Below, piece by piece: positions 20,424 through 32,612 of a DNA stretch of 64,000 nucleotides. A program made the position numbers and the translations under genes. Below the pieces are notes generated by a model. The model was not told where the DNA came from. It ran no database searches and worked only from the letters and a program-made list of their open reading frames with translations. The stretch's first letter is position 1; every line of letters starts with the position of its first letter. The DNA is taken from the NCBI GenBank assembly GCA_018136815.1, contig CM030934.1, positions 3,472,313 to 3,536,312 on the forward strand. Reading direction: 5' to 3'. The DNA comes from Isochrysis galbana. Lineage: Eukaryota; Haptophyta; Isochrysidales; Isochrysidaceae.

Positions 20424-20574
20424 TCCGGCCGTCGCGGGAAAAGGGGCGGCCCGACGACGAGGGAGAAGGGGGGCCGTGATAGAACTTAGAACTTCAATCG
20501 AGGCCCGCCGTCCCAGATTTATTGGTACACGCCAGACTTTTGAGTTTTGGGGGGTAAAAATTGGGGTTCGGCTG

Positions 20575-21800
20575 AAAAAAAAATCTTCTCAACAATTCCC
20601 GCTACGTATGCGGCGTGAGGCAGCTTGCTAGTGCACCTCCCTACTACCCAACCTTAACCCCTAACAACCCCCTCCCCCTTTCCCAGTTCCCTCTTTATCG
20701 GAGAAGCTGGTTCCGGGGAGGCCGCGCGCACTGCTTCGGCCGGGAGTTGGAGAGAAGGGGGCGGGAGACTGTGGTTCGTCCTTTATGCTAGTGTTGATTC
20801 GGGTTGTCTTCCCTTGTATATAGTGGGATCCTCATTTATATCCTCTGTGGTTTCTTCTAAAACGAGGTGTTAGGTGCCTTAGGTGATGTTACGGATGTCC
20901 AGACCTCTTACCGCCTGCAAGAGGTCTTCCGATGTTTCTAGGTTGAACTCTTTGTCCACCATGTAGAGCGGACTTAACATTTTCTTAATATGTTTGTTAC
21001 TCGGGGCGTGTAGCCCCATATTCTCTCGTTGTTTTTTCAGCCTCTGAAAGAACCCGACTTTTGCCGTTACTAAAAGGTGGTATCTCGCAAGAATCGCTCT
21101 TAAGATCGACCTAGCGGACCTGCCGTCCGCGTTGCCATATTGGATGTTATAGAAGTCGGTGAGGATATACCTCCACGCTAGGATACCTAGGTACCCCGAG
21201 GAGGGGTGCGGTCTGTCCACTTGATAGCAAAAAAGACGTTGGGCTATTTCGGATCCCGGCCTAAGGCTAATCCCCAGAAGTCCTTCTATGAATTCAAAGA
21301 TGGGCTCCGTCGCGATACATGAAGCCAGGTGGGTGGAACTCTCGGGTGCTATGCCGCAAAAGCGGCAAGTTGGATCGTCAGCAAAACGGTTCGCCGTAGC
21401 TATCCTCCTATGCAGGACATGTTTGAAATGCAGATAAGAGTCTCTAGGTGTCAAAAAGTTATATTTGTATAATTGCGATACTTGTTTCCACTTTCCCGAG
21501 AGGACCGGTAACCTTTTTTCCCATCTTAGTGTGGATTTTTGTGCTTTGGTTTTCCTCAAAGCGAGGAACGCTTTAGTCAAGTCTCTGACACTTACATCCT
21601 CTAGCGTTGTACGCGTGCCTTTTAGCATGTATTCTTGGGGTATCGGGTACGCCATTTCCGCCGGGCCGTCGTACGCTCGTCCCCACTTCAGCGGAGTGTA
21701 TAGCTTGTCGGGCAATAGTTGCGGGCGGATCCGCTCGTGGATGTGGGGTTCTCCCATGACGTTGAGTTGGATTTTGTGCTGCCTATTTGCCCCCTGACTC
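20575..21800 (-). mobile_element. 5'-truncated LINE, 3' end (minus copy)
   Basis: Contains the C-terminal part of a non-LTR retrotransposon ORF2 and its 3' UTR. The 3' end near 20575 is an A/T-run (AAGATTTTTT on the element strand). The 3' UTR shares GAAGCAGYGCGCGCGGCCTCC and GCACTAGCAA with the plus-strand copy at 21822-23243. Confidence 0.85.
20879..21798 (-). pseudogene. LINE ORF2 C-terminus (CCHC region)
   Basis: About 300 uninterrupted residues end at a stop at 20879. The motif CRFCGIAPESSTHLASC is the C-x2-C-x8-H-x4-C typical of the end of LINE ORF2 proteins. It is preceded by W-x-x-R-L / W-x-x-x-x-x-L-Y / T-x-R-D-x-x-x-x-F-K-H blocks and followed by W-R-Y-I-L-T-D-F-Y. There is no RT or endonuclease because the copy is 5'-truncated. 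Confidence 0.85.
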
Positions 21801-21821
21801 AGCACGCATGGATCCGTCACA

Positions 21822-22968
21822 GGAGGAACTATTTGGCGGTTACACCTTTCCTGCGATCATGGGATAAAATCGTAAAATGGGCGGCCGGAGCGCTCACGAA
21901 ACCCACCACCACATACATAGAGCTGTTAAAGGGGACAGCCAAGGGGCCCCGACCTGTGAGGGAAGAGGAAGGCCTCGAGCCGCCGGAAAACCCGGACGCA
22001 CATAGCCTGGAAGACATACGAGCGAACGATACGGGTAGACACTACCTTCTTAAAAGTGGCGTATACTACGAAGTGCGTCTAAATGTAATGGGGGAGCCCC
22101 ATATCTACGATATAGCTCATCCTCAGCCTTCGTCCTCCGAATTGCGGACCCCGCTCAAATGGGGCAGCGCATATGACGGACCGGCCGACACAGCCTACCC
22201 TCTACCCCAAGAATACACGCTGAAAGGCACGCGAAAGACGCTCGAGGAATGCGATGTCAAAGCGCTAACTAACGCCTACCTCGCGGGCAAGAAAAGCAAA
22301 CGACAAAAAGCGACCGTCCGATGGGAGGAGAGACTCCCCGTCTTAAAAGAGAAGTGGAAGCAGATATCTCAACTATACAAATACAATTTCTTAACACCTC
22401 GGGACTCATATTGACACTTTAAACATATACTTCATAGACGGATCGCAACGGCCAACAGATTCGCTGGCGACCCAACCTGCCGCTTCTGTGGGGAAGCCCC
22501 CGAGTCGTCCACACACCTAGCGCGCTGTCGCGCGACGGAACAAATCTTCACATACATCGAGCAACTTTTCAAAACGCGAGACACATTGCAACACGTGACG
22601 GCACAGCGGTTGTTCTGCTACCAGGTCGACAGACCGCACCCCTCCTCGGGATATCTAGGAATCTTGGCATGGAGATACATACTGACGAATTTCTACAACG
22701 TGCACTACGGCAACGCCGAGGCGAGATCGACGAAAGCCATCCTAAGGGCCATATTCTCGAGGTTCCACTGGCTGGTCAAGGCGAAGGTAGGCTTCTTCCA
22801 ACGCCTTAAAGCTCAGAGAGAAAGAATTGGACTTCACGCCCCGAGCAACAAAAACCTGCGCAGAATGATTTCCCCGCTGTACTCAGTAGATAAAGATTTT
22901 AACCTGGAGCGATCTCTACCGATCTGGCGCAAATAGCGACCGAACTAGGCATCAGAAGTATTACATGA
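21822..22968 (+). pseudogene. LINE ORF2 C-terminus, one nonsense and one frameshift
   Basis: It keeps about 80 more upstream residues than the minus copy. A TGA at 22412-22414 replaces the Leu of DSYLHFKH in the minus copy. A frame change near 22910-22918 hides the last residues (DLAQIATELGIRSIT, ending 22968), which align with the end of the minus copy. The CCHC motif (CRFCGEAPESSTHLARC) is intact. Confidence 0.87.
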
Positions 22969-23243
22969 ACCCCCCGAACTAAGAAGAAGATTTCTTCAGA
23001 GGGCCGACCCCTTAGGGGGCGGTAAAACACACCCAAACAAGGACCCCACTCACTCCTACCCCCTCTATCTCACGCCCCTGGTCGAAGCAGCGCGCGCGGC
23101 CTCCCCCCCTCCATTTGCTAGGAAAGGAGAAACGGGGGGGGGGGAAAGGGGTGTGATAGGAAAGGGAGGGTAGTTAGGAGTAGCACTAGCAATCTGCCCC
23201 ACGCCGTGCATGTAGCGGCTAGTTTTTTAAGATTTTTTTTTCC
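21822..23243 (+). mobile_element. 5'-truncated LINE, 3' end (plus copy)
   Basis: A related but clearly diverged copy of the neighbouring LINE, in the opposite orientation. The two truncated 5' ends meet between about 21800 and 21822. The 3' UTR runs from 22969 to the T run near 23230-23243. Confidence 0.85.
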
Positions 23244-23607
23244 TCACAGGAGGGGGGCGGGGGGGGAGTGGGGGGGGGGGGGGGCTCGCGCCCGCCCATG
23301 GGCCAGACAAGTATTAACTTAGTTTTGTGCCTTGGTATAAAAACAGGGACTTTTGATGGCTCAAGCTCGAGGCGTCCATGCGACCTGCACTCGCCCTCTC
23401 CCGCACCGTGCCACACCAACCAAGGCAAGGCCTTTTTTAGTGCAAGGCCTTCGCTTCATTGCAAGGCCGATGTACACCGCGCACGCCGCGCTAGCACCAT
23501 AGCAATAGTAACGGGTTGCCATGCTATTCGGTGAGGTGATATTCTGCGAGCTCATGCAAGCTACGACGGGACCAACCCCCGTCGTTCTTTTGGGAGCGAC
23601 CCCTCAA
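23244..23607. other. Intergenic stretch with G run
   Basis: A G-rich run at about 23250-23285 follows the LINE tail. No supported gene before the stop of the transporter at 23608. Confidence 0.5.
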
Positions 23608-25582
23608 CTACGCTAGCCGTTGCTGCGGTGGCCCATCAACACCGCTCGCGTCATTTCGTAGAGGACTACCGTTCGAGCAGCATTCCTTGGACGGCATCAG
23701 CGCAACGTGGAGAGCGGCGCCCAGCACCAAGGCGCAGACAATGGCGCGACAAACACCGCTTGCAGTGTCAACATGGGGCAGCGTCACCACATTGCTGCCA
23801 AATGTGGCGAGGCAAATTAGTAGCGGCGCAGCAGAATAGGCGGCAGCGGCCAGAGTGCCACCAGGCGCTCGAAAGGGCCTATGGGCATCGGGGCGGTGAA
23901 CGCGAAGTGCAACAAAGGCCACGAGGAAGAGCGCGTGCGCGGCGGAGAACAGCATCATCTCAATCTCCACGAGAGATCTAAACTGAAGCTGTGTGAGGCC
24001 TAGCGCACAAGCTGCATTCAGGAGAACAACTCCATGCGCCGCCCCGCCCCGCGAAGGCTCTGAACGTAGCCAACGAGCAAGCTCCGTGCTCACGCCGCCC
24101 TGGCAAGGCCGCGAGCTGCTGCGAAGGCGAGGGCGAGGGGGGAATTGCACGTCCCAAGAAGGAGGATCTGGCGTCGCTGCCGCAGGCTCGGCGCCCAGCG
24201 ATGCCAAGGGGAATGATAAGCATAGCGGCCGAGGTGGCAATGATTGCGAACATTCGGCGGTGCGTCCAGCTTCGGCGGCGGGGAGGGAAGTAACATCAGG
24301 TGGACGAGCGTCGAGCGGTTGCAGGCCGGGCGTGGTGTCTACATATGGCTCGTGCAGCATAGAAGAGTGCGCGGCGAGCCGAGTCGAGGGGATGCTCCCA
24401 ACGCTAGGCTCCGTTCGGGGCAACAAGCACTGATGAGGCGTGGTCGACAGCACGTCCGTAACGGCTGGGGGAAGGAAAAGGTGACAGCTGCGCGCTCGAA
24501 GCAGGGCCATGTTGGCGCGTTCCGCGACGAGTATTTGTGAGTGGTAGAGACCTATGAGCGAGACCGTGGCTCCTGCGGCAGAACGGGAGGATGCGGATGA
24601 GAGCGGCCTCTCGCAGCAGCTTCGTCTTATGCGGTTTGTGACGGGGCCGAGAGGGTGGCTTCATCCGATTGAAGCAGGCTAATGCGCTCGCGGTAGCGGA
24701 TATGAGGTTCGGCCAGTGGCTCAGTGCCCTGACCAGGCGCCGCGCCCATCACGTACCAACGGTGAACCACGTTTGGAGCCACTCGCCCGCCAGCTGGTGT
24801 GCCAGCACGCCAAAGTAGCCGGCAGTGTAGTGCATGGGAAGAGGGTCGAGAGATATGGCGATGAGAAAGAAGATGAGGTTGAGTAGCGTGACGAGCGGCA
24901 GCAACATTGCCACGACAACCGGATAAGTGCGCTGAGGCTGTAAAACCTCGCCTGCGACCGAGCCGAGTGACGAGAAGCCCGAGTAGAGCCACAACGTCCA
25001 GGAAAGGAGGAGCGCCCAGTCGGTGTCACCGCCGTTCAGAGAAAGGGCGGCGTTCAGGCTGATGTGCGGAAGACCAACGAAAGTGAAGGCAAGGCATGGG
25101 AGGAGCGCCATCACGAATGCAATGGTCTGTGATGCGGCTACAGCGCTGAGACCGAACAGATTGATGAGTGCAATGAGCAAAACAAAGCTCAACACAACTA
25201 CTTGGCTGGCGAGCGCGCTCTCGAGACCGAGCGCGCGCAGCAAGTATACCGCAGCCATCTGTGGGTAGACGGCGGCGTCCAGGAGGCTGGCGATCCAGAG
25301 CCAGACTGCGTGGTGCCCGCCGAGCGTGGGACCGAAAGCCACGCGCACCCACACAACAGGCCCTCCATCCGCAGGGATGGCGGTCGCGAGCTCCGCCGTC
25401 ATCAGCGCATTTGGCAGCGCGAAAAGGAGCGCTGCGCAGAGCGTAGCGGCACACACGAGGCGCGGCGCACCAGCTGAGAGGAATGCCTCGCACCCGTATA
25501 CCCCTCCCGACACGCAAAAGAAGCCGATCACAGTCAACGAGAGTACACCTATCCTGCGGCGGTCAGGCGGCGAGAAGGCCAT
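23608..25582 (-). CDS. PUT/LAT-type amino acid/polyamine permease (APC superfamily)
   Basis: Two exons, 25582-24757 and 24572-23608 (GT-AG), give a 596-residue multi-spanning membrane protein. The first exon has the typical N-terminal half of plant and protist polyamine uptake transporters: VSGGVYGCEAFLSAGAP, ALPNALMTAELATAIPADGG, VVWVRVAFGPTLGG and SLLDAAVYPQMAAVYLL. The second begins GLYHSQILVAERANMALLRAR and ends with LRVHRPDAHRPFRAPGG, matching the LRxxRPDxxRPYRVP block after TM10. Between them is an unusually long Ser/Pro-rich loop of about 120 residues where relatives have a short loop and a TM helix. A different frame there encodes FAIIATSAAMLIIPLGIAG, so a further small intron pair is possible. 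The substrate cannot be told from sequence. Confidence 0.82.
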
Positions 25583-25689
25583 AGCCGCTGCCTCCTGGCC
25601 CTTCACCTCCCCCCCTCGCTCCACCGCCTTCAGCCCGCACTCTGCCTTTCGCCCTCTCGCTCCCTCGCGTTCGTTGGCAAACCCGTATA

Positions 25690-26130
25690 CTCCTCGTCTC
25701 TCCCTGCCTCGCTCCCTGTCTCCCCCTGGCTCTCCCCGTCTCTCCCTGTCTCTCCTCCTTCCCTCCTTCGTTGCGGTTTCCACACCCTATCTGTCCCTAC
25801 CTCTCTCCTCTCTCTACTTCTCTCTGCGCCTCGCTATCTCTTGCTCCTGGTCTCCCTCGCTCCTTCCCTCCCTCCGTACCTCTATGTAAGTTTCCCACTG
25901 CCTCTTTTTCTCCCTAGCTCTCTCCTTGGTTGGCTCTCCTCCTCTGCGCCGTCCTCTCCCTCTCCCTCTCCCTCTCTCTCTCCCTCTCTATCGCCCCCCC
26001 TTCCCCCCGCCCCCCCTCTCTGCTAAGCTCCCCCCCCACCCCCACCCCCCTCCCGCCCACGCCCCTCTTTCCCTCCCTCTCCCTCTCCCTCTCCCCCTCC
26101 TTCTCTCTCCCTCTCCGTCGCGCCACCGCC
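25690..26130. repeat. CT/CCT-rich tract upstream of the transporter gene
   Basis: Imperfect CTCTCC/CCTCTC runs with C stretches near 26029-26052. On the coding strand of the transporter gene this is a GA/GGA tract starting about 100 bp upstream of the ATG. Confidence 0.9.
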
Positions 26131-26179
26131 GCCGCCGCCGCGCCACCGGTGGACTGCTTCCCAAAATAGAATGACAGAG

Positions 26180-26816
26180 GGGTAACAACTAACAACTAAC
26201 AACCCCATATTATTATTCCTCTGGGGCAGCAGGTCGCGTCCCGTCGACTATGGGGACATCACTCAATGGAGCCGTCAAATGTCAAATGTCCATGGGCCAT
26301 GGGCCGTGTAAAGGGAGTGAGTGTTCTGGGGTATAGGCGATGGCGTGCGTCGGTACCGTGAGTGCGACGGGAAGCACCTCTGAAGGTACTTCGCGACAGT
26401 TGAGTGCACTAAGCTCTAAGCTCCGTATATCACGGTATATGGATGTTCCATACATTGTAATCACACCCCGTCCTCGAGGCAAATGCGACATTCAGCACCT
26501 CCCAAGGTGCTTCGCCGCTTAAGAGATAGCTATCGGTAGTAGCCTGAATCTTCAGTTTTTTAAATCACTCTTGCATGTTCATGTTCAACCTCCTTGGGGA
26601 GTAGGTCACAACATTTTGCAATCCTAAAGATACTCTTTGCAATATTATTCTCGCAGCCTTGGGGTTGGGCTTTTTTACTCTCTCCACTCTCACACGGTAG
26701 ATATTGTGAGGGCGTCCCGTCAGCTTCCCAGGAACCCTCTGCACATCGATCCGCTGGCTCGCCGCTCCCTCTCGCGCCAAACGCCAGATCGACAAGATCC
26801 CTTACCAGAGCACCCA
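26180..26816. other. Intergenic stretch with a dispersed repeat
   Basis: Bases 26249-26296 (TATGGGGACATCACTCAATG and following GGAGCCGTCAAATGTCCATG) resemble 32803-32851 in the same orientation. No gene is supported before TMEM256; the frame is open upstream of its ATG but without an earlier ATG that fits. Confidence 0.55.
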
Positions 26817-27152
26817 ATGGCGACTGCGAGAGCGTTGCAGCGGCTCGCCGGTCTAGGCGGAGCGTCGGCAGTCGGACTTGCCGCGTACGGCGCGCATGCA
26901 CTGCAGTTGCCCCCCGATTTCAAGCGCAGCTTTGACAACGGCAACCGCATGCACCTCATCCACTCGGCAGTTCTGGTTGCTGCGCCCTCATTTCCGCGCC
27001 CGGTGCTGACGGGTAGCCTCTTTGCTATGGGCATACTGGCCTTCTCCGGCTCATGCTATGTTGTCGCCTTCACGCAGGACAAGAAGTACGGTAAGCTTGC
27101 TCCGGTGGGTGGGATCACGCTCATGGCGGCTTGGCTCACACTGCTGATATGA
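26817..27152 (+). CDS. TMEM256/DUF423 family membrane protein
   Basis: Single exon, 111 residues, from ATG 26817. The family pattern is complete: GLGGASAVGLAAYGAHAL in TM1, DNGNRMHLIHSAVLV before TM2, the LTGSLFAMGILAFSGSCYVVA helix and the APVGGITLMAAWLTLL C-terminal helix. The family is widespread from bacteria (YgdD-like) to animals, with small four-helix proteins and no established activity. Length is as expected and no lesions are seen. The ORF is open upstream but the homology begins at this ATG. Confidence 0.9.
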   Translation: MATARALQRLAGLGGASAVGLAAYGAHALQLPPDFKRSFDNGNRMHLIHSAVLVAAPSFPRPVLTGSLFAMGILAFSGSCYVVAFTQDKKYGKLAPVGGITLMAAWLTLLI

Positions 27153-27799
27153 TCTGTACCAGGAGGGAGCTGCGGGGAGGGGAGGGAGAAAGGGAGAGCA
27201 GGCGAGAAAGTTAGAAGACGGGATCGAGTGCTCGATGTAACAACAGCTGTCTGCGATAATTGAGTGTAGATGAAGAGGGTAAGGACCACCATTGGTGGCA
27301 GCGAGCCAAGTTCGCGTTGGATACACCCCGATTGCTACTCTATGCAAATGTTGCGACGCCATTTGGTGGCTCTGGTCCAGAGGCAAGTGTTTATGATAAC
27401 ATTTCTTAATTAATGATGTCGTCGCGCACACAGTATTGGGGTGCTCCTATGGTCCTGTTTCCCTGCCCGCGCCCGCTCCGTCGACACCCCCTGCCATTGT
27501 CTATCAGCTCCTGCGTCCTACGCCATGGGGCCTTGCGCTTTGCGACCCGCGACTCCGCCCTCGTGCACTACAAAGGGGTCAGTTAGAAGTGCTCTAGTGC
27601 GGGGGTGCTCGCGTACGAGTCGACAAATTGCAGCCCCGCCAGCCGCGGCAGCGCACTGCTCAGCCCCGCCACGTTCTCCAAGTAGTCGCAGCAGTCAAGT
27701 CAAGGTCAAGGTCAATGTCAAGCGCCAGCGACTTGCGACTTGCGACTTGACGTTGGCCAACGCCGCCCACTGGCATGAGTGGTACCACTACTGCCACTA
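27153..27799. other. Intergenic stretch up to assembly gap
   Basis: No supported gene. Short direct repeats (GTCAAGGTCAAGGTCAATGT, then GACTTGCGACTTGCGACTTG) lie at 27695-27750. Confidence 0.5.
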
Positions 27800-27899
27800 N
27801 NNNNNNNNNNNNNNNNNNNNNNNNNNNNNNNNNNNNNNNNNNNNNNNNNNNNNNNNNNNNNNNNNNNNNNNNNNNNNNNNNNNNNNNNNNNNNNNNNNN
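27800..27899. other. Assembly gap (100 N)
   Basis: Exactly 100 Ns, probably a fixed-size placeholder. The gap cuts the 3' part of the NLR-like gene. Confidence 0.99.
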
Positions 27900-30800
27900 T
27901 TGTAGCGGAGGGAAAGCTTCTTGAAGTTGTCCAAGGCCCCATTAGTCAGCGCACCGGCAAGCGCTTTCATCCCCTCATCACCGATCGTGTTGCAATCCAT
28001 GCAAAGAATGTTGAGTTTGTTCAAGGCCCCATTTGAAAGCGCGTCTGCGAGTGCCTTCATGCCTTCGTTGCCGATTTCGCCGCCGTTTAGCCACAACTTT
28101 TGCAGGTTGTTCAAGGCACCCTTGGATATAGCCTTAGCGAACGTTTTCATCCCCTTGTCGCCGATCGTTTTGCCATCAAGGCCGAGCCACTCAAGATTGA
28201 TTAAGGCCCCCTTGGATAGGGCATTCGCAAATGCCTCCATGGCCTCGTTACCAAACGTGTTGCTGGAAATGTCGGAAATGCGGAACTCTGTGAGGTTCTT
28301 CAAGACCCCATTGGAGAACATCTTGCAGATGATTTGCATGTCAACATGATTGATGCTCTTGTTGGAGACATGAAGGGTACTTGACGAATCATCATCCACT
28401 ATCTCAAACTTGTCTAAGCTGAGCGTCTTGAGGTTGTTGAATGAGGCTTGCGCTAGCTCTTTCATGCCCAAGGCACCGATAGCAGCACCATCGAATCTAC
28501 GTGGCCAAACGGAAGTTCGTGTTGCGGCTGAGCAAGAAGCCAACAGGAAGGCAAACTAGTGGACACGTGGCCCTTCAACGCTTCAGTGGAGCGGGTGCCC
28601 AAAAGTTGACTACGCTAGGGATCTCTGCGAGAACATTTGCATTCACTGCACGCCCCTTGTGGTGTTCGTCCACGAAACTTTGCACTCTCACATTCGATCT
28701 CGAAGCTGGAACCAAGTGCAGCACCTTTTTGCACCCAGCGGGCACTGGAGGCAAACTCACCTCAATTCCTTGATCCTCACCCTCGTTGACTGCAGCACAG
28801 CAGCCACCGCAGCGCAACACGGCACCTCATTGGCTGGGTGCTGCAAGTGCACTTGCAATGCCTCGACTACCGAGAGCCCCAGCCGTTCAGCAAGCGCAAG
28901 GCAAAATCCTTCGCCCAGGCCGGCGCCAAGGCGCATCACGTTGGCCCAGGACGGCCTAAGCTGTTCCACCGACTTCACGGGGAGCTCCGCGCCGTCTGCG
29001 ATCGCCTGCGCTACCATGAACTCCTGAAACGAGAGGTGGGGCGCCTGCACCTCGAGTGGCTCCGCCTGCAGCAAGCTCAGCAGCGGAACGCGGTCGCGCC
29101 GGATGCACTCTATGAGCCACGGCGCGTCCTCGCCGACAGCAGTTTTGATGAGGTCCCCATCTATCACGCGTCGCTCCGCCCACATAGCGTGCACATACAG
29201 CTTGCGCAAGAGCATACCGAGCTTCAGCCCCATCTGCTCCGATGTTGAGGTGTTCTCCGTGCCCATCTTGGCCCGCGCGAGCATCGCTTCCGTCCCCACC
29301 TTGTACAAATCGGCGACCGAACGCGGCATCTCGTGGCCAATGCGCAGCTCGGCGATCGAGATCAGCATGGAGAGCATCAGCGGGTTTGACGTGATGCGCT
29401 TGCCATCCGCGTCGAGCGGTAGCCGCTCACAGATATAACTCCAAAGCTTGTTTCGCTCTTCCTCCTCATGCAGCCGGTGCTCGAGCACATTCTGTTGCTG
29501 CGCCTCGCTCAGTGGCTGCAAGCTCGCGCGGCGGAACGCGCGCAGGCTCGCCTCATCCAGCCCAGCCGGCCGCGACAGCGCCACTATCACGTGGCCCTGT
29601 GGCACGAGCGTGCCACTGATGTGTGCCTGAAAGAGTTGGAGAGCGCTGCCGCACTCGTCGAGGCCGTCCAGGATGAGCACGGCGCGCCGACACCGCATCG
29701 CCTGCCGCAGCATGCCCAAGACGGCGGGCTGCTGCTCAAACTCGACCTGCACGTACCCGTCGACCCAATTCCATGCGGCCGAAAAGACATCGCGCCGCTC
29801 CGCCAGCCTCTTGTGCCATAGCTGGCCGCGCACTAGGATGGGCACAAGTGGTCCGTCCATCATCTGCATCATGAGCTGGCTAGTCAGCGTGGTCTTGCCT
29901 GCTGCGGGCCCGGCGGTGATGAGAAGACACGCGGGATCTTGGGCGTCACGCGTTGGGTCGGAGAGGCGCGCGTGCTCACGGATGACCCACTCATGTACAC
30001 CTTTCACGTTCTCAACAGTGTCGTTGACATTGGTGCCTTCCATGGTCAACGGAACGCACTGAACCAGCACGTCGAGCCGCTTGCCTGAGATGTTGTCGAC
30101 AATGCTCGAGTGCAGATAGTTGAGCATCGCCGCATACCAAGTGCGAAGCGCGTCAAAGACGGCGAGTGGTAGTTCGAGCGGCGCGTGATTCCACGGGTCG
30201 AGGAGCACCCGCCTCGGCGACTCTTCTGCTCTTCGGATCAGGTGATCCCGCATGACGTGCCCAACGACCTCGGCCTCAGCCCATTCCCCATCCATCCGCA
30301 CAAGCAAGCGCTGCCCAGTCGCATATTGTCGGCATTTGGTTCCGCCTTTCTCATGAAACACAGAAGCCTGTGCCTCGGACATCGCTATGAACACACTCAT
30401 GTGAGCCATAATCTCTTGCTGCTCCTGCTCGATAATAACCCTATGAATTGGAAGCTCAGCATCGATGTGCTCTCGCGCCCCTAAGCCATCCGGTCGCGTC
30501 TCTTTTATTGGCCAAGCCACAAGGTTATCAAGCTCGGCAAGAGCAGTGGCGGCCGCTTGCATGTCTTTGTCAATCTTCATCTCGTCTTGTGATGCATCCG
30601 GATTGGGTGGCAGCTCAAGAGTGTGAGCCTTAATAGAACGATCATCCCTCGTGCGCTTGGCATCGCTGGGCACACTCTTTGCAACAGCCTCCAAGGTCGA
30701 CGCAAGCCGCGCCAAGGCGCTGCGGTTGTCCTCGTGGCTGTAGCCCTCGTTGGTGTAGACCTCCTTGTTATGGTCGACCTCATTGCTGCAGCCCTCCTCC

Positions 30801-32422
30801 TCTCGGCAGCCCTCCTCCGACCGCCACCACGGCAAGGCGCGATGATCAAGTTGGTTGATGCACAGTGCTGGGGAGCTTCCACTGCTGCCGAGGCAGCAAT
30901 CGTCATCAGCCACCCAGTGCAAACGCGGAACGAGTACGGGTGGGTGCTTAGACACCGGGGTGCTCGCGGACGCATCGCGACAAAGCACGTATTGCCTCCC
31001 CCGCAGGCGGAACGATGGTGATGGCAGGGGTGGCAACGGTGGCAATGGTTGCAAGGGAGGCCGTTGACCGTGCTCCTGCTCCATTGACAGGTGAAGCGTG
31101 CTCGCCACTCCCTTCGCGATCCGCTCGAAATACTCAGAGTACAACTTGGCGACCACGACGGCGTCGCCCCTACCAGCGAAGGTCTTGCGCGCAATCTCCG
31201 CGTCAAAGTTGCCCTTGAACCAATCGCTGACGGCTTTAATGTCGCCATCTGCTCCCACCTCGAGGATTTTAGGCTGTAGACCTGCGATTGCAGCCTTCAC
31301 CTTGGGGTTGAGCCGGCCGAGGAGCTCCGAGCTCACCACGCTCTCAAAGAAACACCAGCCGCGGTCATTGTACGGACGTGCGTTGTAGGCGAGGTAGGCG
31401 TGATCGCACACCTTGCCGCAAAGTAACTCCGCCAGGCTATCCATGTCAGCTTGCGATGGCGTAGTGGCAAGGTGGACGTGCAATATGCCTTTGGCCATAA
31501 CCTCGATCCGCTTCACTTGGTTCGGGGTAATGCTGCCTTGCACAGCTAGGCGTATGTCAGCCTCATCGACGTGAGTGCGCTCAAGACGAAGTACATCTCG
31601 TAACTCTGGTGGACACTCGGGGATACAGGCGCACCGGAGGACCACCGTCCCGACTGCTGAGGCGTACAAGTCGCTCATTTTTCGCAACCCGAGGCGAAAC
31701 ACTTTTTCCTCGTCCTCTGATCGAGGTTTCTGTGGAAGCGAGGCAAAGTCCCAAAATAGGCCCATGATGTGAGGGTTCTGCTCGAGTGCCCGCTTCACTG
31801 CGCGTAGTCTCGCACCGTACGGATCTGGGTGGCTTGCGGAGAGCCACGGGTAAGACAGCACACCAAGACCTCGCCTGCGCTCTCGTACGAGGTCAGCCGC
31901 CGCCTTGGGTTCTAGGAAGGGCCGCTCGCCGAGCCTCTCGCGAGCTACCAGCTCTTGCATCCTCGGTATGAGACAACTGTCTGGCTGGTTCCTGACCCAC
32001 TCGCGGGCCAGGATTCGAATGATACCAGTCTCGAGGACCTCAAGCAGTTGCTCGTCAAAGCCAGACAAGATGCGCAGGATCCCATCATTTTGGGGCGGAA
32101 TGCCAACACCATTCCCCATGGGAGCCGTTGTGGCTGCGTGTTCCCGCAAAGCCCCTTCAGCGCTGCGCACGGCCGCTATCTTGGCGCTGCTGCCAATCTC
32201 ATCGTCTTCATGCCCCAACACCAATGCATGGGCTTCATAGCCAGAAGCAGAGACCGCCTCTCGGTCCGCTTCATCGCTAGGCGGAACCTCGAGAACCTCG
32301 AGCACATTGGATCCACCGGCGCTGTCACGGCCGGCGACAGAGGCGACAGACTGGCTGCCCTCTGGCGGCGCTGCGGACAGCGCGGCGGCTTCTTCGGCGG
32401 GCTGGAATCTCATCGCGCCCAT
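27900..32422 (-). CDS. NLR-like protein: TIR-like domain, NACHT NTPase, LRRs (3' end lost in gap)
   Basis: Exon 1 runs 32422-28761 and ends at a consensus donor (GAG|GTGAGT). Exon 2 starts at 28496 (TAG|ATTCG) in the same frame and enters the gap. Residues about 180-360 have LSYPWLSASHPDP, GLFWDFASLPQ and YNDRGWCFFE, a pattern common in algal proteins that I read as TIR-like. Residues about 450-640 are a linker with Glu/Asn-rich repeats. NACHT: Walker A GPAAGKTT near 835, Walker B LILDGLDECG near 915, ALSRP, then NPLMLSML and LSFQEFMVAQA. Exon 2 encodes ribonuclease-inhibitor-type LRRs of about 30 residues (IGDKGMKTFAKAISKGALNNLQKL). Likely an intracellular sensor or signalling ATPase. Confidence 0.85.
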
Positions 32423-32612
32423 GTCCCCGCGCCTCCCCTCAGTGCTCTCCGGGCCTTCAGGGCGTTGGGGACGCGCCTAGTCAGCTAACTGACGCCATTC
32501 CCCAGTCTCCGCGCGCGGAGGGGGGAACGGCTGCACACCCCAGCATCGACCTGGTTGTATTTTTATGTTACCCCCCAGGAGCCAATGCCCCCCAGGAGCT
32601 ATCGGGGGCCCC

